Source: Loxodes magnus
Lineage: Eukaryota; Ciliophora; Karyorelictea; Loxodida; Loxodidae
DNA: 64,000 nt
Assembly (NCBI GenBank): GCA_946699065.1
Contig: CAMPDV010000267.1
Location: 124,001 to 188,000 of the forward strand
Direction of reading: 5' to 3'
Shown here in pieces: positions 60,166-64,000 of the stretch. Positions within the stretch are counted from its first letter, which is position 1. Each line of letters opens with the position of its first letter. The translations under genes and the position numbers were made by a program. The notes under the pieces were generated by a model, which was not told where the DNA came from, made no database searches, and worked only from the letters and a program-made list of their open reading frames with translations.

Positions 60166-60846
60166 TCTTAGTTCTTAACTTGAAGTATATTTAATTTATA
60201 TTATCATCTTATTTAAGGTAGTAGAGGAGTATGCTTATTTATCTAAATCAAAGTCAATTATTTATTCTAATACTAAGATTATCAACTTGTTACCACATGA
60301 AATTATAGAAAAAAGTAACCCAACAAACCAAAATGACATGTAAATTGATAATCTTAGTAATATAATTTTAGCTCTACTCATTTAAATTTTTCACTATTGT
60401 AGTTTAAAGTTAATTTTATTAAAAGCTTAACTCATTATATAGATTTAGATTCATTACTGGATAAAGACTGCTAGAATACTTAATTTTATTCCTCAACTCC
60501 TCACCTAAGGACTATCTTTATCAACCACCATAGTAAATCTACTAGCTCTCATCCTCAATTTAAACCTTTGAAAGTAGTAGCAACGACACCCATCCTTAGA
60601 TCTATATCCCATCTCACTATAACCTATCATCTCCCTAGAATTGATTTTTAAGTTTTTCTGATATATAATGCTAAAAATGTAGTTCTATAATAAGGTACAT
60701 AATTTAGGAAGCTAAAGACTAAATATATAAGACAAAGAATCTGCTAAATCTAATGAATCTTTTATATGGAAAGTAGTATTTTAAAGGGTTTAATCCTATT
60801 AAATCACAACTGTCAATATTAGTATAACTTAATAAACCAATTAAAA
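60166..60846. other. intergenic stretch holding an inverted-repeat element
   Basis: 680 nt between two plus-strand genes. Besides the element at 60271-60359, the part at 60470-60610 is pyrimidine-rich on the top strand. No gene seen. Confidence 0.45.
60271..60359. mobile_element. 89-bp TA-flanked inverted-repeat element (MITE- or IES-like)
   Basis: TACTAAGATTATCAA at 60271-60285 is matched exactly by its reverse complement TTGATAATCTTAGTA at 60345-60359, with a 59-nt spacer. Both ends carry TA, as left by TA-targeting (Tc1/mariner-type) insertions: TA, a 13-bp terminal inverted repeat, interior, inverted repeat, TA. There is no coding capacity. A non-autonomous miniature transposon or an IES-like segment are the simplest readings; a transcription terminator is possible. 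Confidence 0.55.
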
Positions 60847-63800
60847 ATGAAAATTGGAAGTTTTCTACCTAAGAAGGATATTCAATCTGATAAATAGTTA
60901 CTTAATAATGATACAAGCTTAAACTTACCAAGATAAGGGACTGAACATAGTTTTATTTCTCTTCTGAATGCTTAGAAAAATAGCATTTAGGAGCTAAATT
61001 CTAGTGAGTTACAGAAAAAATCGCAGATCAGTCCTGAGAAGTTTCAGATGTTAGATGATAATAATAAAAATGATGAATATATAGCGCAGACTAGAACGGT
61101 CCATGAAATCCTAGAAGGATAGGTAATACTTTATACTTTAGGATTTTGATGCTAATTTCTAGAGACTTCGACATTACGCGGAGTATAAAAACCTGAAGGT
61201 TATACTTCCGGATGACATCATTAAGAGTTATTGAGATATTCTAATAACGTTGTAAGTATTTTATGTAAAGCTTGTTATTATATACAGTAACAGTTGTTCC
61301 TTATGAAATTGCTTTCATAGAACCTGACAGTACCTGGGAAGTTTTCGATTTGGTACTAGATTGCTTATTTTTTATTGACGTAATAATTTGGTTTAATACT
61401 GCTTATTACGATAAAGATGATAATCTAATAACAAACAGAAAGAAGATAGTAATTCATTACTTGACAGGATGATTTAGTGTGGACTTTTTTTCCTGTTTGC
61501 CAATAGATCAAATACTTGGGTCTTAGAAAAACTGAAGTGCTATGTTCAAAATTTTTAGGCTTCCTAGACTATATAAGATAGTTAAGATAGCTAGACTAAT
61601 TAGAATGTTTAAAATGGCTAAAGGATCAAATAAGCTTTACTTAGTTTTGTCCAAATTTTTCAAATGATCTAACTAAGTTGAACGGTTTTTTCAACTTATG
61701 ATGACTATGCTACTTGGAGTTCACATCATTGCGTGCTTCTGAGTCCTTACTGCTAAATTAGAAGACGATAAAACCTGAGTTACTAACTTAAAAATAGAAA
61801 AAGATGATGATTTTGATCTCTACATCGCTTCCTTTTACTGAACACTTACTACACTCACTACTGTTGGGTATGGTGATATCACTCCAAAAAATAAGTACGA
61901 AGAGCTTTTTACGGTTTGTGTAATGATCTGTGGAGTATTGTTCTACTCCTATACTATCAGTACCTTAACAAACTTACTTAATTAACTTGACAGAAGAAAT
62001 ATCCAAATTACGAAGAAGCTAGAAATATTGAATGCAATATGCAAGGAATATTCCATTAACCTCAGTCTTAAAAAGAAGCTAATTTAGGCTGTTAAGTATG
62101 AGGAAATGAAGAACAAATCAGAAAAAATAGAGTTCGTTAACTCGCTACCTCCTAACTTAAAAATATCCCTAAGCATCAAAATGAATGAAGCACTCATTAA
62201 GAAAAACTAGTTCTTCAGCACTAAGCCTGCCTAATTCATTGCTTATGTTAGTCCATTTCTTAAACCAATCAGAGTATCTAAAGGAGAATTTATTTATAAG
62301 GAAGGAGATCATGCTGATGAATGTAAGTTGTTAATTTAGTTTACTTTGTTGTAAAGGGACAAGTTTAGTATGTTGTGGAAATAGAAGAAGAGATACTGGA
62401 GTACTATGAGACTAATGAAGGAGAACATTTTGGAGAAACAGAACTGATAATAGAAGTGGTAGAAGGTATTCAAAAGACAAGGGATAATACAGCCAGAGCT
62501 TCAATGCATTCTGAATTTTTGGGATTTCGAAAAGAAGACTTCATTGAGTGCTTCTAGAAGTTCTAAGGCTACTTCGATGATATGTACGAGAATTCTTTAT
62601 AGAAGCATTCTGAATATTAAAGGCTAAGAGACTAAGCAATTATAAAGCTAGTCAGGAATAAAATTGATTAAGACTTTAGGAATTTTAGTGAGATTAATCT
62701 GAAAGATGAATCAAATAAAACTTCTACTCCCTTACCAAACTCAACTAACTAAAGTAATTCAGCTTCTCCATTTTAAGATTAGAAAAGGAAAAAATCACTT
62801 GTAATTGATACTAACTCTGGAGATAGCAAGAGGTTTAGGAAAGAAGGAATAGCTTAGTCTGGTTTATCAACAGCTAGAGAGTCTGAAGAAGAATCACTAA
62901 AAGGATCAATTACGAAGTTAAATTAAAATCATAATGAAGAGTAGGAAAATACTACATCGAGTCATAATATAAATAGGACAGATAGTATGATTTTGCGTTA
63001 ATTTCAAAGACCAAGAGTTAAGAAAAAAACTTTTGTACCTTGTAAGCCTTAAGGCTTCTAAAGAACTAATAAGAGAAAATCCTCTCTTGGCTAGTCTCCT
63101 TAATCTTAATGAATAAAAAAGAACACTTTAAAAGAAATCGTTGATTAGTAATAAGTCTAAGAGATTGCGAGTTAAGTAGAAAACCTTAAGAAGACTTTTG
63201 TACTGACTATGTAATTAATGAAAAGGTAATTAACTAAGAAGGAAGATAATGTATTAGCTACTGACTAATCCTAGAATAGTTCTTCAGCTAACGAAGCTTA
63301 ATCAACTTAATAAAAAGTTAATCCAATATTAAATAAAAGCTCCTTTATTGGGAAGTTCATTCCTAAGAATTAAGAAGAATCTCCTACTCGACCTAGAGGA
63401 TCGCTGTAAGTAAAACTTCCTACTATGTACCACAATAGGAAAATAGAAGCTTTTTAGAAGCAAGATTCTAGAAATTTATCTGAATAAACAGATTTAGTAT
63501 AAAAAGTGCAAGGAGGAGAGAAGTCGCTGGATAAAACTACCGAAAAATCATCTGAAAAATCGTCTGAAAAATCATTAGAAAAATCGTCTGAAAAATCATT
63601 AGAAAAATCATTAGAAAAATCATTAGAAAAATCTTTTGATAATTAAAAGGAGGAACAGTTTAAGTTTAACTTAGAGTAAGTCTATAACGAGCAAAATTCA
63701 TTTATAAACAAGACAAATGGGCTACAATCATCTATCTCCAAGGCAGAAAGTCCGACATCGAATTTTTCATGTGTCTCTGAAGATAGTCCATTGAAAATTA

Positions 63801-64000
63801 ATAAGCATATAATAGAATCAAGTGAAGGTAGTTCTGCTGAAGAATAGAAGCCTTTGAATAACAAATTAAACGAGGATTTTCAGCTTTAAGACTAAAAATA
63901 AGATATAAATATAATTATTTTCTTAGGTCACTGGAGTCATCTTTATAAATAATCAATCAACTTATTTATTTCTATTATCTGCAAAATTAATCAATCGTTA
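60847..64000 (+). CDS. voltage-gated K+ channel with cyclic-nucleotide-binding domain (partial)
   Basis: Exons 60847-61122, 61142-61251, 61271-62322 and 62340 to the window edge; introns of 19, 19 and 17 nt all start GTAA and restore frame. The cytosolic N-terminus ends in a block (TVHEILEG, YWDILITF) before S1. S4 carries RLPRLYKIVKIARLIRMFK. The pore has FYWTLTTLTTVGYGD near residues 318-331, with the K+ filter and a pore-helix Trp encoded by TGA (61839-61841). A CNBD follows at about 455-600 (FIYKEGDHADEFYFVVKGQV, HFGETELI), giving EAG/HCN-like architecture as in ciliate K+ channels. The long Ser/Gln/Lys-rich C-tail contains a 12-nt minisatellite. No stop appears before 64000. Confidence 0.92.
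63542..63633 (+). repeat. 12-nt minisatellite encoding [S/L]EKS units
   Basis: About seven and a half tandem 12-nt units (TCTGAAAAATCN or TTAGAAAAATCN) inside the channel C-terminal tail, translating to repeats of Ser/Leu-Glu-Lys-Ser. Variation is limited to the first and last codons, so the array is probably young and length-variable. Confidence 0.85.

Noticed and set aside
1..64000. Prokaryotic operons, CRISPR arrays, phage or viral gene sets
   Set aside because: No direct-repeat arrays, ribosome-binding sites or viral hallmark proteins were seen; gene content and introns are eukaryotic.

Overview
The window looks like nuclear DNA of a ciliate with a reassigned genetic code, most likely a karyorelict such as Loxodes. 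In every gene that can be checked against a conserved family, TAA and TAG read as glutamine, TGA inside the gene reads as tryptophan, and the gene ends on TGA. Examples are ribosomal protein uL14/RPL23, an ARL5 GTPase, a PH-domain kinase, an XMAP215/TOG protein and a voltage-gated K+ channel. The DNA is AT-rich, genes lie on both strands at short spacing without operons, and several genes need tiny GT-AG introns (mostly 16-20 nt, mode 17) to keep frame. Read with the standard code, almost every gene breaks into fragments. I re-read them by hand with TAR=Q and UGA=W/stop.

Layout. 0.6-4.4 kb: an unknown gene, a kelch-repeat protein and a small unknown. 4.5-6.2 kb: ankyrin/zinc protein. 7.7-8.9 kb: membrane protein with five LNR (Notch/Lin-12) repeats. 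10.0-10.2 kb: small coiled coil. 10.8-16.7 kb: large XMAP215/ch-TOG homologue. 17.3-20.3 kb: nuclear-looking basic protein, a tiny protein, and a protein with an N-myristoylation-like start. 21.9-24.4 kb: CFAP97/Hemingway-type protein and an RIIa-like (R2D2) protein, both ciliary in character. 25.5-27.4 kb: PH-domain kinase. 28.3-30.9 kb: 59-aa one-helix protein, ARL5, and two small convergent unknowns. 32.1-34.9 kb: basic protein, RPL23, TLC-domain membrane protein. 37.8-41.4 kb (possibly to 43.1): large kelch/cysteine-rich receptor-like membrane protein. 43.3-47.7 kb: EF-hand protein, small type I membrane protein, multi-exon membrane/coiled-coil protein. 48.1-49.9 kb: frameshifted TPR gene. 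50-55 kb: very AT-rich island with strong strand asymmetry and one weak gene model. 55.0 kb: tRNA-Gln(UUG). 56-64 kb: unknown Q-rich protein, C2/PX-type protein, and a CNBD K+ channel that runs off the right edge.

Several products suggest a motile, ciliated cell: the microtubule polymerase, CFAP97, the RIIa-like protein, and the channel and kinase. I see no coordinated pathway, CRISPR array, prokaryotic operon or viral gene set. The features most worth checking are the UGA ambiguity, the miniature introns, a TA-flanked inverted-repeat element at 60.27 kb, the decayed TPR gene, and the AT island with a hairpin at its skew switch.

Caution: with all three stop codons readable, any frame stays open, so openness is not evidence. 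Models without a recognisable domain carry low confidence, and AT-rich gaps may hide further genes.
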